Positions 4,758-11,501 of a stretch of 11,633 bases of DNA are shown here, piece after piece; positions within the stretch are counted from its first letter, which is position 1, and every line of letters starts with the position of its first letter. Location of the stretch: contig DMCN01000004.1 of the NCBI GenBank assembly GCA_003445795.1, positions 9,040 through 20,672 of the forward strand, in the 5' to 3' direction. The DNA comes from Gallionellaceae bacterium (GTDB lineage: Bacteria > Pseudomonadota > Gammaproteobacteria > Burkholderiales > Gallionellaceae). The position numbers were made by a program, and so were the translations under genes. The notes under the pieces are model-generated. The model saw only the letters and a list, made by a program, of their open reading frames with translations. It was not told where the DNA came from and searched no databases.

Positions 4758-6286
4758 CCTGGAATATCAACACATCAAACGGATTCGAGTCGGACAAGGT
4801 CCGCTTCGATGTTCTTCCGTATCTTGTTCGGGGTGGCCTAGATATAGGCTGTGGCCCGAAGAAGGTATGGCCGCACCTGATCGGCATCGATTCTGGCAAG
4901 GATACGCAGCTTTTCGGCGTACAGATGAAGCCGGACATCATGGTCAACAGCGCAGAGCGGCTGCATTTGTTTGCCGACGCCAGCGCAGATTCTGTCTACA
5001 GCTCTCACACGCTTGAGCATATCGAGAACTACAAGGCCGCTCTGGCCGAGTGGTGGCGTTTGGTGAAGGTGGGTGGATATCTTGTACTGTACCTGCCGCA
5101 CCGCGACTTCTACCCCAATGTGGGCCAGCCCGGCAGCAACCCCGACCACAAGCACGACTTTGTGCCGCTGGACATCATCGGCGCCATGGCTGAGATCGCC
5201 GCAGACTTCGACTTACTGGTGAGCGAAGACCGCAACGGCGGCAACGAGTATTCCTTCCTGCAGGTGTTCCAGAAAAAACAGGCCGGCTACGGCCAGGCAT
5301 TCAGCTACGACCTGCCAAAACCGGAAAAGACCGCGGCCATCGTGCGCATCGGCGCAAAGGGTGACGCGCTGTGGGCATCCTCACCAGCAGCGCTGCTGAA
5401 AGAGCAGGGCTACCACGTCACCGTGTACGTGGCGACCACAGGCGAAGAAGTGCTGCGCCACGACCCCAACGTCGACCGCATCATCACCTTGCCCAACAGC
5501 GTGATGGACGATGAAGACCTGCTGATGTTCTGGGCGAATCAGGCAGTCAAGTACGACAAATGGATCAACCTGATCGGCTCGGTCGAGCAGCGTCTGCTGT
5601 TCCATCCGTCCAGCAACGAGTTCTTCTTGCCGCACAAGTTGCGTCACCAGCTGGCCGATGTGAACTACATGGAGATGGTGCACGACTACGCTGATCTCCC
5701 GTATGACTTCCGCCAGAAATACTTCCCGACCGCAGAAGAACTGCGCTGGGCGCACGAAGTCCGCGCAAAACTTCCGGCCGGCCCGCTCCTGGTGCTCAAC
5801 CCATGCGGCTCCGGACCAGCCAAGACCTGGCCGCACGCGCAGGAATTCATGCGCCTGATGGCTGATGCCGGTGTAGTCACTGTGCTGCTGGGTGATACGC
5901 GAGATCTGGAGCTGGAAGAGATCGAGCCTTATGCCGTCATCGTCGGCACCGAATGGCCGGTACGCGCTGCGCTGGCATTCGCTCAACTGGCCGATGTGGT
6001 GGTGGCGACCGAGAGCATGATCTCCAATGCCGTCGCCCAGGAGCAGATGCTCAAAGTGATGCTGCTGTCTCATTCCAGCAATGAGAACCTGACCAAACAC
6101 TGGGTCAACACCGCCGCCATCGAGCCGCGCGGCGTGCTGTGCCACCCCTGCCACCGCATCCACGCCAATCTGTCGTTCTGCGCCAAGGATAGCGCAAGCG
6201 GTTGTTCTGCCTGCATGGCCAGCGCAACAGCGGCAACCATGGCCGGCTTCGTCATCGAACAGCTCAAAGAGAGCAAAGCGGCATGA
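4754..6286 (+). CDS. SAM-dependent methyltransferase / GT9-like glycosyltransferase fusion, 510 aa
   Basis: I chose the ATG at 4754 because it overlaps the preceding stop (ATGA) and has GTGGA just upstream; a TTG at 4736 would add only six residues. Residues 1 to about 175 form a class I methyltransferase: motif I LDIGCGPKK (29-37), GIDSG with the acidic Asp46, SSHTLEHIEN (83-92) and WWRLVKVGGYLVLYLP (100-115), as in the Methyltransf_11 group. Residues about 190-510 resemble GT-B family 9 (ADP-heptose:LPS heptosyltransferase relatives): AAIVRIGAKGDALW with Asp204 at the place of the conserved N-domain Asp, then LLVLNPCGSGPAKTWP with Lys357, and a C-domain ADVVVATESMISNAVA. The canonical 'D-T-G-x-x-H' element reads E420-S-M-I-S-N425, so activity or donor may differ. 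A Cys cluster (463, 466, 476, 484, 487) ends the protein. No signal peptide or membrane helix, so probably cytoplasmic. The acceptor is unknown: a virion protein or a host surface glycan are both possible. Confidence 0.85.
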   Translation: MTWNINTSNGFESDKVRFDVLPYLVRGGLDIGCGPKKVWPHLIGIDSGKDTQLFGVQMKPDIMVNSAERLHLFADASADSVYSSHTLEHIENYKAALAEWWRLVKVGGYLVLYLPHRDFYPNVGQPGSNPDHKHDFVPLDIIGAMAEIAADFDLLVSEDRNGGNEYSFLQVFQKKQAGYGQAFSYDLPKPEKTAAIVRIGAKGDALWASSPAALLKEQGYHVTVYVATTGEEVLRHDPNVDRIITLPNSVMDDEDLLMFWANQAVKYDKWINLIGSVEQRLLFHPSSNEFFLPHKLRHQLADVNYMEMVHDYADLPYDFRQKYFPTAEELRWAHEVRAKLPAGPLLVLNPCGSGPAKTWPHAQEFMRLMADAGVVTVLLGDTRDLELEEIEPYAVIVGTEWPVRAALAFAQLADVVVATESMISNAVAQEQMLKVMLLSHSSNENLTKHWVNTAAIEPRGVLCHPCHRIHANLSFCAKDSASGCSACMASATAATMAGFVIEQLKESKAA

Positions 6287-6558
6287 ACTTCACCGAAGAC
6301 ACTGCTGCGATGTTGGCTGATTTCGGCGTGACGGCGACGCTCGACGGTGTTTCGGTTGAGGGAATCTTCGACAACGGTTCCACTTCCGGGCTCAGCAACA
6401 TGATGCTCGGCAGCAACCCCACATTTACTTGCCGCTCCGCCGACGCGCCGAGCAGCAAGCGCAACAAGACGCTGGTGGTTGGGTCTGTCAGTTACACCGT
6501 GCGCGAGATCAAGGAAGACGGCACCGGCATGTCGGTGCTTGAACTGGAGCAAGTATGA
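6283..6558 (+). CDS. gpFII-like head-tail joining protein, 91 aa
   Basis: The ATG at 6283 overlaps the preceding TGA (ATGA). The frame is open further upstream, but those codons lie over the glycosyltransferase C-terminus, and the protein pattern begins cleanly at MNFTEDTAAMLADFG. The sequence matches the short head-tail joining proteins related to lambda gpFII: 'LADFGVTATLDGVSVEGIFDN' near the N-terminus, a hydrophobic T-L-V-V-G-S-V-S-Y-T-V strand run, and a C-terminal 'EDGTGMSVLELE'. gpFII itself is 117 aa, so this is a compact version. The protein would sit between head connector and tail tube and permit tail docking. The neighbouring tail terminator gene, overlapping by 4 nt, fits this. 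A separate gp6-type connector gene was not seen; that slot is occupied by the methyltransferase-glycosyltransferase gene. Confidence 0.75.
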   Translation: MNFTEDTAAMLADFGVTATLDGVSVEGIFDNGSTSGLSNMMLGSNPTFTCRSADAPSSKRNKTLVVGSVSYTVREIKEDGTGMSVLELEQV

Positions 6559-7004
6559 GCAGCAAAGCGCTCCAGATCGTCGAGGTGATCCAGACCTTGT
6601 TCGAGACGCCTGCACTCACCGGCATCGGTGCTGGCGGGGTAGTTGACGATCCGGACTATGCCTTCAATGTATCCGACCTGCCGATGGTGGCGGTGTACAT
6701 GGGCGACGAGACGCCGCCAGATCGCAGCGTGATCTCGATGCATGACAACACGGCGATCATCACTGTGCGCGTTACCGCGAAGAAGGGCGGCGTTACCGGC
6801 AAGTCGGCCCTGGCATCGTGCGATCCGCTGGTGGTGGCGACTTATAACCGGCTGATGGCGGCGCCGACGCTGGGTGGTCTGGCGTTCGACATCCAGAAGC
6901 AGGCAACGCGCCGCAGCCGCGATGTGATCGAAGTGCCTGTGGCTTATACCGAGATCGACTACGCCGTGCAATTTCGCACCACCGATACAAGTCTGGAGAC
7001 ATAA
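6555..7004 (+). CDS. Tail terminator / minor tail protein U-like, 149 aa
   Basis: The gene starts at 6555 in an ATGA overlap and has GGAG (6546-6549) 5 nt upstream. The length is close to lambda gpU (131 aa). The pattern fits tail terminator or tail completion proteins: an N-terminal helix (KALQIVEVIQTLFE), LPMVAVYMGDE at about residue 42, a central strand AIITVRVTAKKG, a D-P-L-x-x-x-x-x-N-R-L-M helix, and a C-terminal DYAVQFRTTDTSLE with the 'Y-x-V-x-[YF]RT' ending seen in this group. Such proteins form a hexameric ring capping the tail tube where it meets the head. Position directly after the head-tail joining gene and before the tail tube gene supports this. No membrane or enzyme motifs are present. 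Confidence 0.72.
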   Translation: MSSKALQIVEVIQTLFETPALTGIGAGGVVDDPDYAFNVSDLPMVAVYMGDETPPDRSVISMHDNTAIITVRVTAKKGGVTGKSALASCDPLVVATYNRLMAAPTLGGLAFDIQKQATRRSRDVIEVPVAYTEIDYAVQFRTTDTSLET

Positions 7005-7181
7005 ATGGCCGCCAAACAACCCGCAGAAAAGCCGCAAAGCGATCCTGTCGAAACGTCTGCACAGCCGGTCACCCCGGCAACACCGTCCAGCGGCGGCAGC
7101 TACCGGGTGGATGACGCCACCGGCGAGCACACCCTGATCGAGCGCACTGAACCGAACACCCAAGCAAGGAGCAAACCATGA
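7005..7181 (+). CDS. Small phage protein, 58 aa, between tail terminator and tail tube
   Basis: The ATG at 7005 immediately follows the TAA of the previous gene, with GGAG (6995-6998) 6 nt upstream; the TGA (7179-7181) overlaps the tail tube start (ATGA). The first 28 residues are Pro/Ala/Gln/Thr-rich and probably disordered, followed by GGSYRVDDATGEHTLIERT. The same kind of short protein, a low-complexity head plus a 'GGSY-x-[VL]-x-x-x-TG-x-x-x-L-x-x-RT' tail, sits at this place in many siphophage clusters as a hypothetical protein. Good ribosome binding site, seamless packing on both sides and the conserved-looking tail support a real gene. Function unknown; it may assist tail tube assembly. 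Confidence 0.75.
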   Translation: MAAKQPAEKPQSDPVETSAQPVTPATPSSGGSYRVDDATGEHTLIERTEPNTQARSKP

Positions 7182-8137
7182 GCCGCCTGACCCGCAAGAT
7201 CGCCATACTCGCCAAAATCGAAACGACCTACGGCACCGATGCCGTGCCGACCGGCGCCGCTAACGCCATCCTGATCTCGAACCAGTCCGTCAACCCGTTG
7301 AACGCGCAGAACGTTGACCGCGTCACCGTCAAGGAATACCTGGGCGGTGCCGAGCAGCTTGTGGGCGTGGCCTACAAGGAAGTCAGCTTCGACACCGAGC
7401 TGGCCGGTGCCGGTGCGGCCGGTACAGCTCCGGCGTATGGCGTGCTGCTGCGCGGTTGCGGCATGGCCGAGGCGGTCAGTGCCGGGGCGCGCGTGGAATA
7501 CACGCCGATCTCTGCTACCTTCGAAGCGCTGACCATCTACTACTACGACGATGGCGTGCTGCACAAGCTGCTCGGGGCGCGCGGTTCGTTCAAGCTCAAC
7601 ATGGGGCTGGGTAACCGCCCGATCATTTCGTTCCGCTTCATCGGCATCGATGGCGGCGACACCGCTGCCGCCAACCCGTCGCAGACGCTCACCGCCTGGA
7701 AGACCCCGCTGGTCATCACCAACCCCAACACGGCCGACCTGCTGCTGGGTTGCACCTATGCCACTGCCGCGCTCTCCGGCGGCACGGCCTATCCAAGCAA
7801 GGGCATCGAGATCGATTCTGGCGTCACCGTGAACCACAACGCGCTGCTGGGCGGCGAGACCATCGAACTCTCCGACCGCAATGTCAGCGGCAAGATCACC
7901 CTGGATCTGACGGCCGCTCAGGAAGTCAGCTTCATGACTACCGTTAAAGCCAACACCACCCAATCCATCGGCCTGCAACATGGCACGACAGCGGGATATA
8001 AGGTCATCGTCTACTCTCCCGCGGTGCAGCTCATCAGCCCGAAGAAGGAAGAGCAGAACGGAATTCGCCTCATCGGCTTCGACACACGCCATGTGCCGCT
8101 GTCCGGCAATGACGAGCTGCGCATCGTGGTGTTCTAA
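7178..8137 (+). CDS. Major tail protein (tail tube), 319 aa
   Basis: The ATG at 7178 follows AGGAG (7167-7171) with a 6-nt spacer, the strongest Shine-Dalgarno in the window, as expected for a highly expressed tube subunit. The N-terminus is typical of siphophage tail tube proteins: 'LAKIETTYGTDAVPTGAANA' (11-30), then VNPLNAQNVDRVTVKEYLGG, 'VSFDTELAGAGAAGTAPAYG' (69-88), LLRGCGMAEAV and VEYTPIS. The rest is beta-rich with a hairpin core (LTIYYYDDGVLHKLLGARGSF) and IISFRFIGIDGG. The subunit would form hexameric rings stacked along the tape measure. Compared with lambda gpV (246 aa) it is longer; an extra C-terminal domain (about 190-319) may be surface exposed. No sheath gene is next to it, which favours a siphovirus over a myovirus. 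Confidence 0.9.
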   Translation: MSRLTRKIAILAKIETTYGTDAVPTGAANAILISNQSVNPLNAQNVDRVTVKEYLGGAEQLVGVAYKEVSFDTELAGAGAAGTAPAYGVLLRGCGMAEAVSAGARVEYTPISATFEALTIYYYDDGVLHKLLGARGSFKLNMGLGNRPIISFRFIGIDGGDTAAANPSQTLTAWKTPLVITNPNTADLLLGCTYATAALSGGTAYPSKGIEIDSGVTVNHNALLGGETIELSDRNVSGKITLDLTAAQEVSFMTTVKANTTQSIGLQHGTTAGYKVIVYSPAVQLISPKKEEQNGIRLIGFDTRHVPLSGNDELRIVVF

Positions 8138-8145
8138 GGATCGCC

Positions 8146-8523
8146 ATGATCGTACTGGTTCCGAATCCAACCTTTGAGGCGCCCGTCAAGCTCACGCTGC
8201 CGGGCTCGAAAGACGAGGGCGAGGCGAAGTTCACGTTCCGCGCGCTTAACCGCAAGCGGACCATCTCGCTGCTGGTGCTGGTGCGCGCCATCCCGCGCAG
8301 CGCAGCCCGCCGCCTGGTGGAATACATCAGGCTCTGCTGGCGCATCAAGCGCATGGCATCGGTGGTGGACATGCTCGACGAGCTGGTTGCCGGGTGGACT
8401 GGAATCGACATCCCCTACAGCAAAGCCGCGCTGCGCACGCTGCTGGAAGAGTCTCCGGGTGCGCCAGTCAACATCCTTAACGCTTGGATGGAACACCAGG
8501 AAGCGGCCAGACGAAAAAACTAG
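8146..8523 (+). CDS. Tail assembly chaperone, gpG-like, 125 aa (upstream frame of a -1 frameshift pair)
   Basis: The start at 8146 has AAGGA (8136-8140) 5 nt upstream, 8 nt after the tail tube stop. The protein begins 'MIVLVPNPTFEAPVKLTLPG', the usual opening of gpG-type chaperones, continues with a strand pair KFTFRALNRKR, a helical middle, and ends LVAGWTGIDIPYSKAALRTL then 'NAWMEHQEAARRKN', a helix typical of the group. It is predicted to bind the tape measure protein before tube polymerisation and is not part of the mature virion. Its last two sense codons (AAA AAC) are the slippery site at which some ribosomes shift to -1 and make a 230-aa fusion with the following reading frame, as lambda G and GT do. 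Confidence 0.88.
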   Translation: MIVLVPNPTFEAPVKLTLPGSKDEGEAKFTFRALNRKRTISLLVLVRAIPRSAARRLVEYIRLCWRIKRMASVVDMLDELVAGWTGIDIPYSKAALRTLLEESPGAPVNILNAWMEHQEAARRKN

Positions 8524-8558
8524 AGCGCGTCGCCCGCGTGCTGTACGAGGGCGACGCG
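8514..8558 (+). promoter_or_regulatory. Programmed -1 ribosomal frameshift signal (A AAA AAC plus stem-loop)
   Basis: The heptamer A AAA AAC lies at 8514-8520 in the correct zero-frame phase (CGA AAA AAC TAG), directly before the stop of the gpG-like gene. After a 5-nt spacer (8521-8525) a perfect 10-bp stem forms: CGCGTCGCCC (8526-8535) with GGGCGACGCG (8549-8558). Beyond one G-A mismatch (8536/8548) it extends by three pairs, CGT (8537-8539) with ACG (8545-8547), leaving a 5-nt loop. The -1 frame is open from here to 8837. All elements are read directly; frameshifting is the known mechanism for G/GT-type chaperones, and its use here is a strong inference. Confidence 0.9.
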
Positions 8559-8837
8559 ACACCAGACCACGAAGCAATTGCGGCATTCGGTCTGCAACTG
8601 GTCGAAGAAGTGCCGGAACACACCGAATGCTGGCCGGACAACTGGCTGCCGTTTCAAGTGTTCTCATCGCTGGCCACGCAGTGGAATGTCGGCCCCTCCA
8701 AAGCAATCGGCCTGCGCTATGAAGCCATCCCGGTGGTGCTGCAGATGGGCGGAGTGTCAAACAAAGAGCATGCGCAGATCCTGCAAGACCTGCGTGTGAT
8801 GGAAAGAGAAGCGCTTCAACTTTTCAATAAGAGCTGA
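8520..8837 (+). CDS. T-domain of tail assembly chaperone (DUF1799-like), made by -1 frameshift; fusion 230 aa
   Basis: After the shift, translation continues ...RRKN-LERVARVLYEGDATPDHEAI and adds 105 residues to the 125 of the gpG-like protein. The extension shows the pattern of DUF1799 proteins found at this spot in many phages: AAFGLQL, 'ECWPDNWLPFQVFSSLATQW', VGPSKAIGLRYEAIPVVLQM, and a C-terminal helix 'HAQILQDLRVMEREALQL'. An ATG in the same frame at 8484 lies over the upstream gene and lacks a Shine-Dalgarno, so independent initiation is unlikely. By analogy with lambda gpGT, the G part should bind the tape measure and the T part recruit tail tube subunits. Frameshift efficiency would set the G:GT ratio. 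A stand-alone gene starting at 8484 is the alternative. Confidence 0.82.
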   Translation, partial: LERVARVLYEGDATPDHEAIAAFGLQLVEEVPEHTECWPDNWLPFQVFSSLATQWNVGPSKAIGLRYEAIPVVLQMGGVSNKEHAQILQDLRVMEREALQLFNKS

Positions 8838-8838
8838 C

Positions 8839-10743
8839 ATGGCCGACACAAAGATCAAAATCACCGCAGAAACAGACCAGGCCGAATCGTCGCTGATCTC
8901 GTTGGGGCGGCATGTAGATGGTGTGTCTGGCAAGTTCTCTGGCTTTGCAGGCATCGCCGGAGCGCTGGGCGGGGTGCTCTCCATCTCGGCATTCGCCAGT
9001 ATCATCAAGGGCAGCATCGACGCTGCCGACGAACTTTCCAAACTCTCGCAAAAGACCGGCACCGCCGTCGAGGATCTGGCCGGCCTGAAATTCGCGGCCG
9101 ATCAGAACGGAACATCGCTCGAAGCGGTGGCAAACGCCAGCAAGAAACTCTCCACTTCTATGGCCGACAAGCCGGAGCTGTTCGCCCAGTTCGGCATCAA
9201 TGCCAAAGACTCCACCGGCGCGCTGATCCAGATGGCGGATGTCTTCGCCGCCATGCCGGACGGCGTGGAAAAGACCGCCCTGGCTGTGAAGCTGATGGGC
9301 AAGAGCGGCGAAGAGATGATCCCGTTCCTGAATCAGGGGTCGGAAGAACTCGCCCGGATGGTCGAGCAGGGCAAAGAACTCAATCCCGTCACCACCGAAA
9401 ATGCGCTGGCCGCCGCTCAGTTCAACGACAACCTCGACCTGCTGATGGCGCGCGGCATCACCCCGTTCATCAAGCTGGCCAACGACCTGCTGCCGATGCT
9501 GAATGACACCGTCTCGGCCTTCACCGAGCTGTCCAAGTCTGGCGAATCATTCATCCCCATCGGCAGCGTGATCAAGAGCATCTTCGAAACCATCGTCGTG
9601 CTGGGCGCGAACATCGGCTACGTGTTCAAGATGGCCGGCAACGAGATCGGCGGTATGGCCGCCCAGCTGGCCGCCCTGGCAACTGGAGATTTCAAGGGTG
9701 CCAAGGCCATCGGCGAAGCGATGCGCGCCGACGCAGCCGCCGCCCGCGCCGAGATAGATGCATTCAGCGACCGCATTCTGAACGGTTCTGCGGCAAAGCC
9801 ATCTGCCGCGCCGGCAACTGCTGTTGCGCAGGATGGTAGTGCAGGCCGCAGCCTCTTGGGCGCGCTGGGTGGCGACGATAAAGAATCCAAGAACGCGGCG
9901 AAAGAGCAAGAGCGCATCGATGCCGATATCGCCCGCCAGCAGGCCAAGTACGACAAGCTACACGAAATGGCGCTGATGTATGACGCCAAAGACCAGGACC
10001 GCATCACCTGGAAGCTGGCGTTCGATCTCGGGGCGCTGGATGAGGAGAAGAAGGCCGCCGAGGCCAAGCATGCGTGGAATGATGAGCTTGAGGTTTCCTA
10101 CCAGCAGGCCCGCGTTGATCGTGAAGCGATGGCGCAGGCTGAGTTGAAGGCGATGAGGGACAAGGAGTTATTGGACAAGCAGCAAAAAGACGCGCTGGAG
10201 ATCCAGTTCATGCGTGCATCGTTCCAGTTCAAGAAGTCGATGCGTATCGCCGACCTGGGCAATGCGCTCGGGTTGTTGGCTCTGGCGACGGAAGGTATGG
10301 CGTCTCACAGCCGTCGCGCATTCGAGATCAACAAGGCGGCCAGCATCGCCAGCATCATGGTCAAGGCGCCCAAGATCATCACCGATGCGTTCGATAGCGG
10401 TCAGCAGGAGTGGGGTTCTTACTGGGGTGGGGTGGCTTATGCGGCAGCAGCAGCAGTTGCCATCGGAGCCCAACTCTCTGCCGCCCAATCCGCCACCTTC
10501 GGCGGCGGCGGCAGTGTTGCGCCTGCCTATGGCGGCACGGCAGGCATGCCTGCATCGTCTGCGGCAGACCAGGCTGGCGGATCTGCTGCGCTTCCTTCGC
10601 AGGGCACTGAGGCCGCGCCGAAGGCAAACTCAACCATCCATCTGCATGGTTCATTTTTCGACGCCAAGACCGTTCGAGACCTTGCCACGCTGATTGCCGA
10701 GGCCAAGGCGGATGGAGTCAATTTCGATGTGGTGACAGACTGA
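8839..10743 (+). CDS. Tail tape measure protein, 634 aa
   Basis: The gene starts one base after the chaperone stop, with a weak purine-rich AATAAGAG upstream. The N-terminus (MADTKIKITAETDQAESSL) and the segment 'DAADELSKLSQKTGTAVEDL' (61-80) are characteristic of tape measure proteins. Hydrophobic stretches lie at about 34-60 and 238-285 and could insert into the host membrane at DNA entry. An Ala/Glu/Lys/Gln-rich, coiled-coil-like part spans about 346-455, followed by SRRAFEINKAASIASIMVKA (491-510), a very common element of the family, then an Ala/Gly-rich part and the terminal 'STIHLHGSFFDAKTVRDLAT'. At the usual ~0.15 nm per residue the tail would be about 95 nm. It sits right after the chaperones, the standard order. 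No lysozyme or peptidase domain is visible. At 634 aa it is shorter than lambda gpH (853 aa). Confidence 0.92.
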   Translation: MADTKIKITAETDQAESSLISLGRHVDGVSGKFSGFAGIAGALGGVLSISAFASIIKGSIDAADELSKLSQKTGTAVEDLAGLKFAADQNGTSLEAVANASKKLSTSMADKPELFAQFGINAKDSTGALIQMADVFAAMPDGVEKTALAVKLMGKSGEEMIPFLNQGSEELARMVEQGKELNPVTTENALAAAQFNDNLDLLMARGITPFIKLANDLLPMLNDTVSAFTELSKSGESFIPIGSVIKSIFETIVVLGANIGYVFKMAGNEIGGMAAQLAALATGDFKGAKAIGEAMRADAAAARAEIDAFSDRILNGSAAKPSAAPATAVAQDGSAGRSLLGALGGDDKESKNAAKEQERIDADIARQQAKYDKLHEMALMYDAKDQDRITWKLAFDLGALDEEKKAAEAKHAWNDELEVSYQQARVDREAMAQAELKAMRDKELLDKQQKDALEIQFMRASFQFKKSMRIADLGNALGLLALATEGMASHSRRAFEINKAASIASIMVKAPKIITDAFDSGQQEWGSYWGGVAYAAAAAVAIGAQLSAAQSATFGGGGSVAPAYGGTAGMPASSAADQAGGSAALPSQGTEAAPKANSTIHLHGSFFDAKTVRDLATLIAEAKADGVNFDVVTD

Positions 10744-11501
10744 TGACGACTCCGACAAAGCCATTCATCGTCTACGATAACCGCTTCGCAGATGCCACGC
10801 CTGCGGCCAGTAGCACCGCGTCTGGTGCCGCCGTTAATATTTCCGACTTCCGGCCTTATACAAGCTGGAAGCCTTCCGCCTTGCCTGCAACATTGACGGT
10901 AGATTGTGGCAGCGCCAAGTCGGCAGACTGCCTCGGAATCTTCAATCATGATCTATTCACCGGTGGCTGCACGGTCGAGGTACGCGGATCTACCGACAAC
11001 TTTGCCGCATCCGACGTGCTGGTGCATTCCTACACGCCGTCGGCCAATACGCCGTTTATCCGCGACTTCACCGCCGTATCGTACCGTTACTGGCGCTTGC
11101 GCATCACCGGTAGCAGTGCGCCGACGCTGACCATCGTCGCCATTGGTGCCGGGCTGGAATTCCCCGTGCGCTTGCCGTATGGCTTCGACCCGCTGTCGCG
11201 CAAGGCATTTGGTCAAATGAACATCAGCGAAGAAGGATTGCCGCTGGGTAAATCCACTATGTTTGAGCAGTGGGCGCAGCAGCTCAACTTCCAGCATGTC
11301 GAGAACACCTGGTTGCGCGCCACTTTTCTGCCGGCATGGAAGGCGCACCTGCGCGACAAACCGTTCCTGTTCGCCTTTGATCTGAGCAATTACGCTGGCG
11401 AGATATATCTGGTTGCGTCGGATGGCGACTATAAGTCGCCGACCAGCCTGCCGCTGCGTTCCAATCTGCAGTTTTCCATCAAAGGCATCGCCCTTCCATG
11501 A
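10743..11501 (+). CDS. Minor tail protein with discoidin (F5/8 type C)-like domain, 252 aa
   Basis: The ATG at 10743 shares a base with the tape measure stop (TGATG), suggesting reinitiation. Residues about 10-135 look like a discoidin/F5/8-C jelly-roll: YTSWKPSALPATLTVDCGSA (39-58), ADCLGIFNHDL, TVEVRGSTDNF (77-87) and YRYWRLRITGS. Such domains usually bind carbohydrates or lipids. The C-terminal half (about 140-252) continues FPVRLPYGFDPLSRK, ISEEGLPLGKSTMFEQWAQQ and FLFAFDLSNYAGEIYLV, a pattern I associate with the first minor tail protein after the tape measure in siphophages, at or near the distal tail position. A role in the tail tip, possibly with glycan contact, is inferred from domain and gene order. 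No signal peptide or membrane helix is visible. Confidence 0.75.
   Translation: MTTPTKPFIVYDNRFADATPAASSTASGAAVNISDFRPYTSWKPSALPATLTVDCGSAKSADCLGIFNHDLFTGGCTVEVRGSTDNFAASDVLVHSYTPSANTPFIRDFTAVSYRYWRLRITGSSAPTLTIVAIGAGLEFPVRLPYGFDPLSRKAFGQMNISEEGLPLGKSTMFEQWAQQLNFQHVENTWLRATFLPAWKAHLRDKPFLFAFDLSNYAGEIYLVASDGDYKSPTSLPLRSNLQFSIKGIALP

Noticed and set aside
2944..4947. A 667-codon open frame on the minus strand opposite the protease-capsid gene
   Set aside because: The + strand carries an unmistakable protease-capsid protein; the antisense product is Gly/Arg/Gln/His-rich without domains, as expected for a shadow of GC-rich coding sequence.
5273..5279. A second A AAA AAC heptamer, at the joint between methyltransferase and glycosyltransferase domains
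   Set aside because: It is out of phase: in the gene's frame it is read CAG AAA AAA CAG, so tandem -1 slippage as at 8514 is not expected.
5381..6163. A 260-codon minus-strand frame opposite the glycosyltransferase domain
   Set aside because: His/Gln/Val-rich shadow composition; the + strand has clear GT9-like motifs.
6202..6282. Upstream in-frame ATG at 6202 for the head-tail joining protein
   Set aside because: It would overlap the glycosyltransferase end by 85 nt; the conserved pattern begins at the ATG at 6283, which has the ATGA overlap used throughout the operon.
7100..8170. A 356-codon minus-strand frame opposite the tail tube gene
   Set aside because: Low-complexity Arg/Gly/Asp/Val composition, no ribosome binding site, and a well-recognised tail tube protein on the + strand.
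8484..8523. ATG at 8484 as an independent start for the DUF1799-like protein
   Set aside because: No Shine-Dalgarno upstream, the first residues look like an out-of-frame reading of the gpG-like C-terminus, and the frameshift signal explains expression better.
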